Positions 34,990-45,500 of a stretch of 64,000 bases of DNA are shown here, one piece after another. Numbering within the stretch: the stretch's first letter is position 1; each line of letters opens with the position of its first letter. This stretch comes from Erysipelotrichaceae bacterium. Lineage in GTDB: Bacteria; Bacillota_I; Bacilli_A; Erysipelotrichales; Erysipelotrichaceae. Where the stretch lies: positions 84,599 to 148,598 of the forward strand of contig JAIKXJ010000008.1 in the NCBI GenBank assembly GCA_024684175.1, in the 5' to 3' direction. The notes under the pieces were generated by a model. The model was not told the DNA's origin and searched no databases. It was given only the letters and a program-made list of their open reading frames with translations. The translations under genes and the position numbers were made by a program.

Positions 34990-36282
34990 ATGGAATCAAA
35001 GATCTGCATCTATCCTTTGAAAGGAAACAAGATCCTGCGTGCGCAGATCGTCAAAGCCGATTCGTTCGGCTCTCTTCATTTCGCAAGACCGGACCATGAT
35101 CCCTTTTCGTTTCAGCAGGTCGCATCCTTATACAAAAACTTCATCGTCAAAAAATATGCTCCGGTCTTCGGAAAGACCGTCATCTTTGATGCATCTTCGA
35201 GCTTCGATACCTCCGCTTCCTTGAACAAAGCCTTCCGTGAAGACGGCTTTCTGCGAAACGGACAGATTGCGTTCCGTAAGAAGGAGACCGAAGAGATCTT
35301 TGCGTCATTAAAGAAAGAGGATAAGCTTCTGATCGCCGCAGGAAAATGCAAGACGCTGACCTTCCTGCCGGTCGGAGACCGCCTGGGCTTTCTTTCCGAA
35401 AGCTTTTCCGATGCATCGCTTGCGGTCAACACCTCCTTTTTCCTGATGGACAAATGGGACTGTGCTTCCGTCTTCGATCAGATCGGCATTCCCATCGGTC
35501 TGATGAAAGAAAACGAGACCATACTCAATCCGCCGCAGTATGACCGGGAAGCCTTTTTATTGAAAAAAGACGGATCGGTACGGATACGGAAAGTCTCTTT
35601 GAAACAGATCAAAGTAAAGATCGGTGCCCGAGTGTTTCAGCACGGCAGAAACTGCCGCTTCTATGAACGGACCGACTGCGGCAAAACGCCTTCCGGCAAG
35701 ACCGATCTGCTCATCTGCGGCAACAGGCTCTGTGCGATAAGTCCGGGCAATACCGTGGTCCCCTCCGGCGGCTTCGTCATCAAGACCGACGAAGACGTGA
35801 GCGACCTGAAAGACAAAGAGGTCACCTATGAAGGGCTTGAAGATGTGATCTTCGCCCTGCAGGCAGGAAACAGTGTCCTGATCGACGGTGTGCCGACGAA
35901 AAGGTTTATCTCCCCGTTCAACCGCTTCTACGATCCGTTTACCGCTCCTTATCCGCCGTCCGTATATCCTTTGAGTTTCAATAAGGCAAGAGCACCGCGG
36001 ATCTTGTTCGGAGCCGACGAAAACCAAAGACCGGTCTTCGTCTGGATCGAAGGTGCCGGCAAGTTCGGTCATGTTGCAGGACAGGAGAGCGAAGGGGCGA
36101 CGATGGCCGATGCGGTGAAGATCGCCGCCGACGCCGGTATGCGCGACGCCATCCATCTCGACGGGGGAGGCTCCGCCCAGATCCTGCTGAAAGGCGAAAG
36201 GGCACTTCGTCTTTCCGACCGCGATCCGGTCGATCATCACGAGATCGAACGGGCAGTGCCGATGGCTCTGATCATCCGTTGA
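34990..36282 (+). CDS. NAGPA-type phosphodiester glycosidase family protein, apparently cytosolic
   Basis: A 430-residue protein. The C-terminal half has the NAGPA/exopolysaccharide phosphodiester glycosidase signature: NTVVPSGGFVIKTDED near 253, FVWIEGAGKFGHVAGQESEGATM near 345, and the DAIHLDGGGSAQILLKG motif near 390. The N-terminal half is unassigned. Most relatives are secreted, but I see no signal peptide or membrane segment here. It stands alone and is divergent from the LyxK-like operon; it might remove sugar phosphodiester caps or act on intracellular glycans. Confidence 0.8.
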   Translation: MESKICIYPLKGNKILRAQIVKADSFGSLHFARPDHDPFSFQQVASLYKNFIVKKYAPVFGKTVIFDASSSFDTSASLNKAFREDGFLRNGQIAFRKKETEEIFASLKKEDKLLIAAGKCKTLTFLPVGDRLGFLSESFSDASLAVNTSFFLMDKWDCASVFDQIGIPIGLMKENETILNPPQYDREAFLLKKDGSVRIRKVSLKQIKVKIGARVFQHGRNCRFYERTDCGKTPSGKTDLLICGNRLCAISPGNTVVPSGGFVIKTDEDVSDLKDKEVTYEGLEDVIFALQAGNSVLIDGVPTKRFISPFNRFYDPFTAPYPPSVYPLSFNKARAPRILFGADENQRPVFVWIEGAGKFGHVAGQESEGATMADAVKIAADAGMRDAIHLDGGGSAQILLKGERALRLSDRDPVDHHEIERAVPMALIIR

Positions 36283-36289
36283 AACAAAA

Positions 36290-36322
36290 AAAAGATCTCT
36301 CTGAAGCTCAGGGAGATCTTTT
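36290..36322. terminator. Bidirectional terminator between convergent genes
   Basis: AAAAGATCTC-T-CTGA and TCAG-G-GAGATCTTTT form a long stem with loop AGC; TTTTC on the plus strand and a run of eight A (T on minus) flank it. Confidence 0.8.
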
Positions 36323-36334
36323 CATATCGTTCTA

Positions 36335-39300
36335 TCAGATATCGGTCAGCTTGAGATCCTTGACCTTGCGAAGTGCTGTCTGCACGATCACAAAGGAGAA
36401 GAACGCCGTGACCCCGGCGGCGATCAGACCGCCGAGATAATAAATGTTCCGGTCGAAACAGCTGGTGTTTTCCAGCAGCAGGATGATCCTGTAGCCCATG
36501 AAGGCGCCTAACGGCAGACCGATGAGGATGCCGATCGCTGTCGTTAAGACGAGCTCTCTTCCGACATAATCCTTGACTTCCTTCACCGTGAAGCCGTTGA
36601 CCCGCATGATCGTCAGTTCCCGTTTCTTCTGGTTGATGAACATGCTGACGAGGTTGAGCAGGATGAAATACGCCATCGCAAACGCCATCACCGTCAGCAA
36701 CATCACCATGGCCCGGGCAACGGAGACGAAAGAATCGAAGTCTGCCTTGTCGTTGTCCGATGAAAGGATATTGTTGACGCCGTCGAGCTTCAGCAGCGTC
36801 TGCTTCATCTCTTCCGCTTTGGCTTCATCGATCCTGACCAGATACTGGCTGTTGACCGGTTCGGTATCGTAGATCTTGCGATAGGTCTCTCTTGACATCA
36901 GGAAGATTCTGGCGGCATACAACATGTAGTCGTCCGCCACATCGGCATCGTAGGAATTCATGACCTTGTCAAAGACCGTGATCTTTCCTTTTTCCGTATA
37001 ATGCGCCGTCTCGTTGGCCTTGATCGGCACATAGATGCCTTCCTTGTCCAGAGCCATCGGCTGCTTAGTCTTAGTGTCGGTGATCAGCAGGAAGTCTTTG
37101 ACCTCGTTGAGATCGCCGATCAGGAAACGGCAGGAATCAAGTTCATCGCCGTTCATGAAGGTATGGTTGCGAATGATGACCTTGGTATATTCCGCGCCGT
37201 TTTTATTCAGGATGTTCTCGATCTGTTCCTCGGCCTTCTCGTTGATGCTGCTGTCATAATCGATCTGATAGTCATAGCGGTTGATGTGGTTGAACTGTAA
37301 GTCGACCGCCGAAGAGATCGAATGCAGGATCGTCAGTCCGATGAAGATCAAAGCGCAGGATCCGGCGATCGAAGCGATCGTCACCAGGACGCGTTTCGGA
37401 TCGGAGATCATGTTGCGCAAGATCAGCCGGGAATATAGCGAACCGGAAGACGCTTTCGCATTCTTCTTCTTGATGGCCGGCGGTGCGCTTTCCTGCATCA
37501 GGATCCTGGCCGGCTGTTTGACCAGACGGTGGCAGGCAAGATACACGGCAGCGACCGTCAAGACTAACGAAGCCGCCCCGACGATGATGACCGGCACGGC
37601 CTCAAAGCACGGTTTCAGTTCGCCCAGATGGAAGTAGGAAGTCTGTGAAGAAAGGGTATACCTCAACAGCACGAAATAGGACAGAAGCAGTCCGGCGATG
37701 ACGCCGATGAGGGAAGCTGAAAGGGCAAAGACCATGTATTTCGCCATGATCTCCGAATTGAAGAAGCCCAGGGCTTTGGTCGTACCGACCTGCGTGCGCT
37801 GTTCATCGATCGTCTTGCCCAAGGTCGCATAGATGACTAAGGCACCGACCACGACAAACAGCAGTGAGAAGGTGATCGAGATGCCGGAGGTGTTTTCCGT
37901 CAGGCTCTTGGCAAAGACGTAAGAGGCATTGCCTTTGATGTTGAAGAAGATCCAGCGGTTTTCGGGAACTTCACCGATGCGTTTCTTTGCCTCTTCGATC
38001 GCCTTGACGCCGTCTTCGTATTCTTTCAGTTTGGCCTGGTATTCTTCTTCTTTTTCTTTGATCTGCTGCTTGGCGGTATCCAAGGCGCTGACGCCTTTGC
38101 GGTATGCCGCCATGCCGTTCTCATAATCTTTCAGACCCTTTTCGTATTCTTCCAGCCCCTCAAGGTAACTGCGGTAAGCGCCTTTGAAGGTGCCGTAGGC
38201 ATCGTTGTATTCCTTCTTGCCCTTAAGATACTTCAAATGTCCTTCTTCCCATTTTTGGGCTTCGGGAACACCGGACTTCTCTTTGATGTAATCGACCGCC
38301 TCATCGATCTGTTCGGCGGTGATATGGTCATTGAATCTTTGCAGCCAGTTCCTGACACTTTCGAAATAATCGTCTCTGGTCCAGTCGAAGCTGAAGTCCT
38401 GCGTGAATGGGAAGGTCTTCATGCTGAGAGAGGAACTGTCGACGTTGAAAGTGTCGCTTTCCAGCCAGTCGATCCTCTCATAAAGCGCCGGGACCTTTTC
38501 ATTCACCCATTCTTTTAAGGTGATGCGGATGTCGACGAAGTGCCGGTAGCCTTCGGTCAGCTGTTTTCTGCCGTCGATCAGTTTTTTCTCCGCTTCCTGC
38601 AGTTCATTCTCTGCACCGGCGAGCTGGCCGCCGACCTGATCGAGGGTCTGCTTTCCGGCATCGAGCTGTGCCTTGCCGGCTTTCAGCTGCTGATTGGTCG
38701 AAGCGAGCTTCTTCTCGTTCTTTTCGATCTCCGCCTGATTCTCATCCAGGAGTCTTCTCGCTTCGTCGAGCTGTCCTTTCGCCTCATCGAGCTTGGCCTG
38801 ATTCTCATCGATAACACTTTGCAACTTTGAGACGATCTGTTCGTAGCGGATCTTCGCCCGCTCATCAGCGATATTTTCGACCGATCCCTGTTTGTCTTTG
38901 ATGTCTTCAAAATAAGACTTCGAAAAAGCATCGCGTTCTTTCTGATCCTTGAAACGGACCTCGATGCTGCTGTAGCTGTGATCGAAGCCGTCTTCTCCTT
39001 CATTGAACGCCGACTTACGGATCAGCACATAGTTGTTTCCGGCATTGTCCATGATCTTGGCGATATGATCGGGGTGGATGCAGATACCGGTGATCGTGAA
39101 GATGTTCTGTTTCAGATAGGGGCTCTGGTCGGTATAGACGATGTCACCGATCGACAGCTCCATCTTGTCGGCGAGCCCTTGTTCAACGAGGCATTCGTTG
39201 TCTTTTGCCGGGAAGGAACCTTCCAAAAGGCGGGGAACATTGACCGTCTCATCCAGACTCAAAAGAGCCGCGTTCCTTGAACCGTCTCCGTCTTTGACGA

Positions 39301-39580
39301 CTGTCGTATAGTTATAGGTACCGACAGCTTCTTCCACGCCGTCGAGCGTTTTGATCTTTGCAAGATCGTCTTCCGAAAACCGCAGCATCGACAGGATCTC
39401 CAGATCCCGATACCCGCTTTCCTCATAGAAACCGTTGATGTTCTCCCTGAGCGAACCGGCCGTGAAGCGGATGCCCAGATAAGCGACCACCGCCAGCATC
39501 GCAATGATGATGATGGAAAGCCAGGAGACGAACTGCTTGCCGATATTCCGCAGATGGTCCTTGACCTGTGTCGTTTTCAT
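36335..39580 (-). CDS. Large FtsX-family ABC permease with coiled-coil extracellular region
   Basis: A 1081-residue permease. The start at 39580 gives the N-terminus MKTTQVKDHLRNI, with AAGGAGCTG upstream. A first transmembrane helix (SWLSIIIIAMLAVVAYLGI) is followed by a MacB-like periplasmic-type domain. From about residue 260 to 600 comes a Glu/Lys/Gln-rich coiled coil, interrupted by a globular part (390-460). Then come three helices of the first FtsX domain, a second outer domain and a C-terminal FtsX domain. It resembles the large permeases of Bacillota lipid, peptide or wall-related ABC systems that couple ATP hydrolysis to mechanical work outside the cell. Its ATPase partner lies directly upstream. 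Confidence 0.85.
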   Translation of the reverse strand: MKTTQVKDHLRNIGKQFVSWLSIIIIAMLAVVAYLGIRFTAGSLRENINGFYEESGYRDLEILSMLRFSEDDLAKIKTLDGVEEAVGTYNYTTVVKDGDGSRNAALLSLDETVNVPRLLEGSFPAKDNECLVEQGLADKMELSIGDIVYTDQSPYLKQNIFTITGICIHPDHIAKIMDNAGNNYVLIRKSAFNEGEDGFDHSYSSIEVRFKDQKERDAFSKSYFEDIKDKQGSVENIADERAKIRYEQIVSKLQSVIDENQAKLDEAKGQLDEARRLLDENQAEIEKNEKKLASTNQQLKAGKAQLDAGKQTLDQVGGQLAGAENELQEAEKKLIDGRKQLTEGYRHFVDIRITLKEWVNEKVPALYERIDWLESDTFNVDSSSLSMKTFPFTQDFSFDWTRDDYFESVRNWLQRFNDHITAEQIDEAVDYIKEKSGVPEAQKWEEGHLKYLKGKKEYNDAYGTFKGAYRSYLEGLEEYEKGLKDYENGMAAYRKGVSALDTAKQQIKEKEEEYQAKLKEYEDGVKAIEEAKKRIGEVPENRWIFFNIKGNASYVFAKSLTENTSGISITFSLLFVVVGALVIYATLGKTIDEQRTQVGTTKALGFFNSEIMAKYMVFALSASLIGVIAGLLLSYFVLLRYTLSSQTSYFHLGELKPCFEAVPVIIVGAASLVLTVAAVYLACHRLVKQPARILMQESAPPAIKKKNAKASSGSLYSRLILRNMISDPKRVLVTIASIAGSCALIFIGLTILHSISSAVDLQFNHINRYDYQIDYDSSINEKAEEQIENILNKNGAEYTKVIIRNHTFMNGDELDSCRFLIGDLNEVKDFLLITDTKTKQPMALDKEGIYVPIKANETAHYTEKGKITVFDKVMNSYDADVADDYMLYAARIFLMSRETYRKIYDTEPVNSQYLVRIDEAKAEEMKQTLLKLDGVNNILSSDNDKADFDSFVSVARAMVMLLTVMAFAMAYFILLNLVSMFINQKKRELTIMRVNGFTVKEVKDYVGRELVLTTAIGILIGLPLGAFMGYRIILLLENTSCFDRNIYYLGGLIAAGVTAFFSFVIVQTALRKVKDLKLTDI

Positions 39581-39581
39581 A

Positions 39582-40802
39582 TTACCAGGACAGCTCCTTG
39601 GCATCTAACGGATGCAGGTTGCGCTTGATGGAAGCGATACGGCCGTTGGAGACCCGGACGACCCGGTCGGCCATCTTGCCGATCTCCGGGTTGTGCGTGA
39701 CCATCATGACCGTCGTATTGTTGTTTTTGACGATCTCCTGAATGACGGACAAGACTTCTCTTGAAGTGTTGAGATCCAGGGCAGCCGTCGGTTCATCCGC
39801 CAGGATGAGACGCGGGTTCTTAACTAATGCCCGGGCAATAGATACGCGCTGCTGCTGACCGCCGGAAAGCTGAGAAGGGTAGTTGTCCGCCCGCTCGCTG
39901 AGTCCGACTTTGGCGATCGCATCTTCCGGTGAGATCGGATCTTTGGCGATCTCGGAAATGAAGCGTACGTTTTCGATGGCCGAAAGATTGGGCATCAGAT
40001 TGTAAGACTGGAATATGAAACCGACATACTCCCTGCGGAACGCCGTCAGCTGCGCGTCGCTGGGGTGGGAGTAGTCTCTTCCTTCGATGGTCAGTGTTCC
40101 GGAAGTCAGATAATCCATGCCGCCGATGATGTTCATCATCGTCGACTTGCCGCAGCCCGACTCGCCCAAAACGACGACGAACTCATGTTCAAAGACATCC
40201 AGATTGATCCCCTTGAGCACCTGCAGGAAACCATCCCCGGAAGGGTACTCCTTGGTGATGTCGCGCAGACTCAACAAGACCTTCTTGTCTTCGTCAAGAA
40301 CGACATCGAGACCTTTTTCATCGATGGTGAACGCCGCCAGATTGGCCATGTGTTCGCACAGTTCGACTTCTCTTTCTTCAAACGGCTTGCCGTCGCTGCT
40401 GTTGATGATCTCGATGCAGCCTATCGTTTCTTTGGAATTGTTCAAAGGCACGCAGACCATCGTCTTCGTCTTGAAACCCTGATCGTCAAAGACGGTCGGT
40501 GAAAAACGCGGATCGTTCTCCGCATCGGCGATCGCGATCGTCTTACCGGTTTCCGTGACCACACCTTCGATGCCCATACCTTTTTCGATACTGGTATTGG
40601 AAATGTCGCCCGGACCGATATGGAACACGCTGTGCAAACGTTCGCTCTTCTTGTCCAGGTACCAGACCACGCCGGCCTTGGCATCCAGAGTGTTGACGAT
40701 CGTCTGTAAAGCTAAAGTGAGGGCTTCATCGATATCTTCCACATTGAGCAGATGCTCCATGATCTCATAGGTCGCTTTGGTATATCTTTTATCGTTTTCC
40801 AT
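39582..40802 (-). CDS. ABC ATPase with N-terminal GAF sensor domain
   Basis: A 406-residue fusion. The start at 40802 follows AAAGGAAACAGG; the frame is open 21 codons further. Residues about 15-165 form a GAF domain (AKAGVVWYLDKKSERLHSVF, KGMGIEGVVTETGKTIAIAD, CVPLNNSKETIGCIEIIN). Residues about 175-400 form a MacB/LolD-type ATPase: Walker A GESGCGKST (213-221), FIFQSYNLMPNLSAIENV, signature LSGGQQQRV (312-320) and Walker B LILADEPTAALD. Such ATPases normally have only about 230 residues. The GAF domain probably lets a small ligand or redox state gate the transporter formed with the permease just downstream. A TetR gene lies upstream. Confidence 0.88.
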   Translation of the reverse strand: MENDKRYTKATYEIMEHLLNVEDIDEALTLALQTIVNTLDAKAGVVWYLDKKSERLHSVFHIGPGDISNTSIEKGMGIEGVVTETGKTIAIADAENDPRFSPTVFDDQGFKTKTMVCVPLNNSKETIGCIEIINSSDGKPFEEREVELCEHMANLAAFTIDEKGLDVVLDEDKKVLLSLRDITKEYPSGDGFLQVLKGINLDVFEHEFVVVLGESGCGKSTMMNIIGGMDYLTSGTLTIEGRDYSHPSDAQLTAFRREYVGFIFQSYNLMPNLSAIENVRFISEIAKDPISPEDAIAKVGLSERADNYPSQLSGGQQQRVSIARALVKNPRLILADEPTAALDLNTSREVLSVIQEIVKNNNTTVMMVTHNPEIGKMADRVVRVSNGRIASIKRNLHPLDAKELSW

Positions 40803-40900
40803 ATCCTGTTTCCTTTGAATACTTATCAATACAATTATAATCTTTTGAACGGTCCGATTCCGCATATCTATTTCCCGTTGGACAGGACCGTCCTATCCGT

Positions 40901-41455
40901 CTATGCATCTGCGCCGTTACCGAAATAGATCTTCTTCAATGTCTCCGGCATCGAAGCGAACATGAACTTCACGATCGTTTCCGCCGGCGTGACGTTGTCC
41001 TTCAGGATCCACTCCCTGGCCAAAGAAGAAGCCCCGTGGCAGTACAAGCGGATGGAGAACAGCAGCTGAGGATCGCTGATCTTTTCCCCGAGCAGCTCTT
41101 CCGCCTCTTTCGTATATCTCCGGGTGAAGTATTCGGGAAGATATCGCCACAAAGAGTTCTGCGAAACATCTTCGAATGCCCGCTTGTAGAAGATGAAGTC
41201 TTCTTTCATCTTCTTCATACTGAAGGCGGCAGACTCCGTTGAGATGACATCTGTCGCGAAAGCGTTCTGAAAGAAGATCCAGGCGATCAGATCGTACTTG
41301 TCTTTGAAATGATAATAGAAGGTCGGTCGGCCGATCCCTGCTTCTTTGCAAATCTCGGAGACTCTGATCTTGTCGATGTTTTTATTCACCATCAGCCTCT
41401 TCATCGTTTCGGCGATCCATTCTTTTGTCAGCTCTGTTTTCACTTGTTTCTCCAT
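40901..41455 (-). CDS. TetR-family regulator (DhaS-like)
   Basis: A 184-residue regulator. The helix-turn-helix is VSEICKEAGIGRPTFYYHFKDKYDL (residues about 33-57). The C-terminal part resembles the DhaS/TetR_C group with AREWILKDN and PAETIVKFMF. It is divergent from the SDR gene and upstream of the GAF-ABC genes on the same strand, so it could control either. A 15-bp palindrome lies just before its start codon. Confidence 0.85.
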   Translation of the reverse strand: MEKQVKTELTKEWIAETMKRLMVNKNIDKIRVSEICKEAGIGRPTFYYHFKDKYDLIAWIFFQNAFATDVISTESAAFSMKKMKEDFIFYKRAFEDVSQNSLWRYLPEYFTRRYTKEAEELLGEKISDPQLLFSIRLYCHGASSLAREWILKDNVTPAETIVKFMFASMPETLKKIYFGNGADA

Positions 41456-41467
41456 TCCTTACAATTT

Positions 41468-41482
41468 CCATATATTGTATGG
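41468..41482. promoter_or_regulatory. Palindrome upstream of tetR, candidate operator
   Basis: CCATA-TATTG-TATGG is an inverted repeat located 13 bp before the tetR start codon, in the 137-bp region divergent to the SDR gene. A TetR dimer could bind it for autoregulation. Confidence 0.4.
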
Positions 41483-41592
41483 TTTTCTTACATAATTACA
41501 TTTTTGTATCTTTCATCGTTTCCGTCAAGCTTTCAAAATAAAAAAGTAAGATACCTGAAGAATACAGGCTACAAATAATAAAGGAGAATATT

Positions 41593-42420
41593 ATGACTGA
41601 TTTCAGAAGTGTAGAAGGAAAGATCGCTGTCATTACCGGCGCGACCAGCGGCATCGGCAGAGAGATCGCCAAGACGTTTGCGGCCAACGGCATGAAAGTC
41701 GTCATCGGCGGCAGAAATCCGGAACGCGGCGCCAAAGTCGTTGACGATATCGTTAAAAACGGCGGCGAAGCTACGTTCGTACAGGGCGACGTCCGTAATG
41801 AAGAAGACGTCAAAAAGCTCGTTGCGACAGCTGTCGAAAAATACGGCAAGTTACATGTCATGGTCAACAACGCAGGCGTCACGCCGGCATTGAAAGCCTT
41901 ACACGAATATGATCTGGCGGAATTCAACCGCATCACCGAAAGCAACTATACCGCTGTCTTCACCGGCACGAAATACGCCGTTCAGGCGATGCTTGAGACC
42001 GGTTCGCGAGACTGCTCGATCATCAATATCGCTTCCGCATCCGGACTGAAAGCCACGGAATGCTTCGGCTTATACGACGGTTCCAAACATGCGGTCGTCG
42101 GTCTGACGAAGTCCTGTGCCCTTGACTATGCGAAACACGACATCACCGTCAATGCGGTCTGTCCGGGCGTCATCGACACCGAGATCTTCGCCAACGCACC
42201 GAAAGAAGTCCGTGAGATCAACATGAAGGCTGTTCCGATCGGCCGTTTCGGAAGACCGGAAGAGATCTCTTACATGGCACTGTTCCTGGCGAGCGACCTG
42301 GCCCGTTTCATGACCGGTTCCATCGTCACCGTCGACGGAGGTTACACCGGCGGCGATCAGAACAACATGCCTTGGCAGACACCGGATCCCCGCGATCTGA
42401 GCGATCTCAAAGCAGAGTAG
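41593..42420 (+). CDS. Short-chain dehydrogenase/reductase
   Basis: A 275-residue classical SDR. The cofactor motif is TGATSGIG (15-22), with NNAG at 91-94 and catalytic Tyr160 and Lys164 in LYDGSKH; INIASASG supplies the Ser. The C-terminal ASDLARFMTGSIVTVDGGYTGG is typical of FabG-like enzymes. It reduces or oxidises a keto/hydroxy group with NAD(P); the substrate is unknown. Ribosome site AAAGGAG. It is divergent from tetR and ends in a strong terminator, so it is a likely TetR target. Confidence 0.9.
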   Translation: MTDFRSVEGKIAVITGATSGIGREIAKTFAANGMKVVIGGRNPERGAKVVDDIVKNGGEATFVQGDVRNEEDVKKLVATAVEKYGKLHVMVNNAGVTPALKALHEYDLAEFNRITESNYTAVFTGTKYAVQAMLETGSRDCSIINIASASGLKATECFGLYDGSKHAVVGLTKSCALDYAKHDITVNAVCPGVIDTEIFANAPKEVREINMKAVPIGRFGRPEEISYMALFLASDLARFMTGSIVTVDGGYTGGDQNNMPWQTPDPRDLSDLKAE

Positions 42421-42467
42421 TTATGAGATCTTCCTATTTCCTGCAGAATAGTTTTATAGATCTACAG

Positions 42468-42498
42468 AAAAAGCCGTCCGTTCCCGGGCGGCTTTTTC
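42468..42498. terminator. Bidirectional terminator between SDR and SpoIIE-type genes
   Basis: AAAAAGCCGTCCG and CGGGCGGCTTTTT form a 13-bp stem with one mismatch and loop TTCC; T runs on both strands. Confidence 0.85.
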
Positions 42499-42513
42499 GA
42501 TATCCTCATAAGA

Positions 42514-45500
42514 TCATTTTTTCTTTTTGGCTTTTTCTTTTTTCGGACCTTTATATTCGAAACACATCATCGTCAGATCGTCGAACTGTTCCGCATCTTT
42601 GACGAAACGGTCGACCGCCTTCTGTACATCGCTCATCAGCTGCTGCGGATGACCGTCCGGCTTCTCGTTTAAGGCCTTGACCAGTCGCTCCATGCCGAAG
42701 AGCTTGTTGTCTTTGTCGGTCGCTTCCGGAATGCCGTCCGTATACAGGAAGAGCTTGCTTCCGGGTTCCAGATCCATGTCGTATTCCTGATAGACGAAAT
42801 CGTCCATTGCACCGATGACCAGACCGTGGCTGTCCTTGATGATCTCGAAGTTTCCACCCGGTTTCTTCAGTATCGGGTACTCGTGTCCGGCGTTGGCCGC
42901 TTTCATCTTTCCGGTCGATACCTCCAGGATGCCCAGCCAGACCGTGACGAACATCTTCGCCTGGTTGTTGGCACAGATCGCTTCGTTGGCCATCGTCAGG
43001 ATCTTGGCCGGTGACTTGTTGAACATCGCCGTATTGTTCAAGATCGCTTTCGAGATCATCATGAACAAGGCACCCGGGATGCCTTTGCCGGAAACATCGG
43101 CGATCAACATACACAGATGATCCTCGTCGATGAAGAAGAAATCGTAGAAATCACCGCCGACTTCTTTAGCCGGATCCGCCGAAGCGTAAAGTTCGAATTC
43201 GCTGCGGTCCGGGAACGGCGGGAAGACGTGCGGCAGGGTCGCCTGCTGTATGCTGCTGCCGAGCTTAAGCTCGTTGTTGATCCGTTGTTTCTCGCTCTCT
43301 TCCCTGTGTTTCTTCTCCAGCTTTTTTTCGCGGTAGTCGGCATACCTGCTGAATGCGGCAAACAGCAGAAGCAGGAAGTCCGCACCTGCATAGAGATAGA
43401 ACCACAGCTGTTCATAGAAGGCTTTTTCCTTGTTGATCACCACCATCGTACCGACGCTGTTGCCGTAGATTGAGTTGTGCAGTTCCATGAAGAAATGATA
43501 GGTCCCGCCCGGTAAGTTCGTATAGTAGATCGGGAAGATCTCGTTGGCATAGCCGACCGTATTGACCTCATCAAAGCCGTCCAGGCGGCAGGAGATCAAA
43601 GGCGCTGTCAGAGAGTAGGTATAGACTCTTCCGGCGACCGCGATCCTGTTGGTGTCGTGCGGCACAGTGAAATATCCTCTCTCATCCGGATAGATCGTCT
43701 CGCCATCCGCCTCGATATAAGGGACACCGAACAAAAGATCATCGATGTTTTCAAATTCGCTTTCGATGTTGACTTTGGCAACACCGGCATTTCCGGCGAG
43801 ATATAAGTCGCCGTCTTCCGTGAGCTCGCTGTAGGAGTTGGCGGTCGTGATATAGGGCAAGCCGTCCGACATACCGAAGTGGATCGGATCGAGCCGTTCT
43901 CCGGACAGGACATCTTCCGCTTTGCATACATAGATGCCGTTGCTCGAAAGGATCCAGAGTTCGTTCTTGCTGTTTTTATAAAGATCGAAGTTGTTGGAAT
44001 AAGGGAACTTGTCGACATTCGTCAGCTCATAGTCCCTGTCAAGATAACACAAAGAGTTTCCGGTGATGACCCAGTAGACGTCGTTTTCCGGATCGGGTTT
44101 GATGCGCATGACGTTTCCGGAACTCAGACCGTTGCTGTGGTCGATGTGGCGCATCCCGTCTTCGTTGATGATGAAGATGCCGTCACCGTCCGTTCCGAGG
44201 ATGACATCGCCGTTTTCTCCTTCGCAGATGGTCAGAACGTCGGTATTGATGACTCTGTCGTTTTCCGAATAGATCGAATGGACTTCCCCATCCACGATCA
44301 TGGCGGCACCGCCGTTGCCGGCGACCAGGATCTTTCCGTCCTTGCATTCATAGACGATCCTAAGGTTGTTGCCGGCCAGGCCGTCCCGGTCAGTGTAAGA
44401 GGTCAGCGTGCCGTGATCATAGCACAACAGACCGTAACGCCGCCAGGTCGAGATCCATAAGCGGTCTTTGGAATCTTTGATGATCGAACGGATACGGGAG
44501 CTGTGCAGAAGATCGATCAGATCGTTCGTCCTGCGCCGTTCCCCATAGACGTAGGCTTCTTGATCCAGCGGGACTCTGTCCGCAAGTCCGTCTTCGCCGA
44601 TCACGACCAAGCCGGAATCCGTACCGACGAACAGTTCATCTTCATACATGCAGGTCGTGTTCACGACCCGGCCGGAAAGCTCATAGCGTTCGAAAAGATC
44701 GCTGAAACGGTTCTTGACGATCTTCATGACACCTTCTCTGGTCGAAGTGAACCAGAGGTTTCCCGAATAGTCCGTCATGACGTGACCGATGGAGTTCTTC
44801 ATCTTGACGTTCTTCAGTTCGCGGAAGCCTTGATCGTTCAAAACGCCGGCACCGTTCCTTGCACAGATCCAGATATCGCCGTCGATACATTCGAATTTCT
44901 CCACCTGATCCAGCGGAGCGATATCGATCGGTTCACTGTCAACGAAGCCGCTGTCGAGTGAATCGTGATAGACCTGACCGTCCTGTGTCTCCACATAGAC
45001 CAGATCGGGATCGTTCGGATCCGGCAGGATGCAGTTGATGCCTTTGAATTCGCTTTGTGAAAAACGGTAGAAATGATCGATGCGCTGATCTTTCAATACA
45101 TAGATGTCGCCGGAGTTGCTGAGGGCATAGATACGGTCGTCCGCGCCGATGCGCAGTTCATGCAGGAAGGCATCACGCAGACGCAGATCCGCCACATAGG
45201 ACAGCGTCATGTCTTCGTTGACGACGACCATGCCTTCGGTCGTTGCGACATACATCTTCCCGTCGCTTCCTTCGATGATCGAACGTACCGACAGGGACTT
45301 CAGTCCGTCTTCCAGGCCCCAGCGGGTGATGTTCCCGTTATCCAGCAGGATGAGGCCGTTGTCGTTGGACCCCGCCCATAAACGTCCTGCGGTATCGACG
45401 AACAAGCATTTGATGTTGGTTAGGCCGTCGGTCACGTACATCCTCTCAAAGCGGCTGCCGTCATAGCGGATGAGACCGGCATAGCTGCCGATCCAGATGA

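Noticed and set aside
36335..39580. Long plus-strand frames opposite the FtsX permease and opposite the SpoIIE-type gene
   Set aside because: They arise from the codon pattern of the real genes on the other strand and have no ribosome sites or family features.
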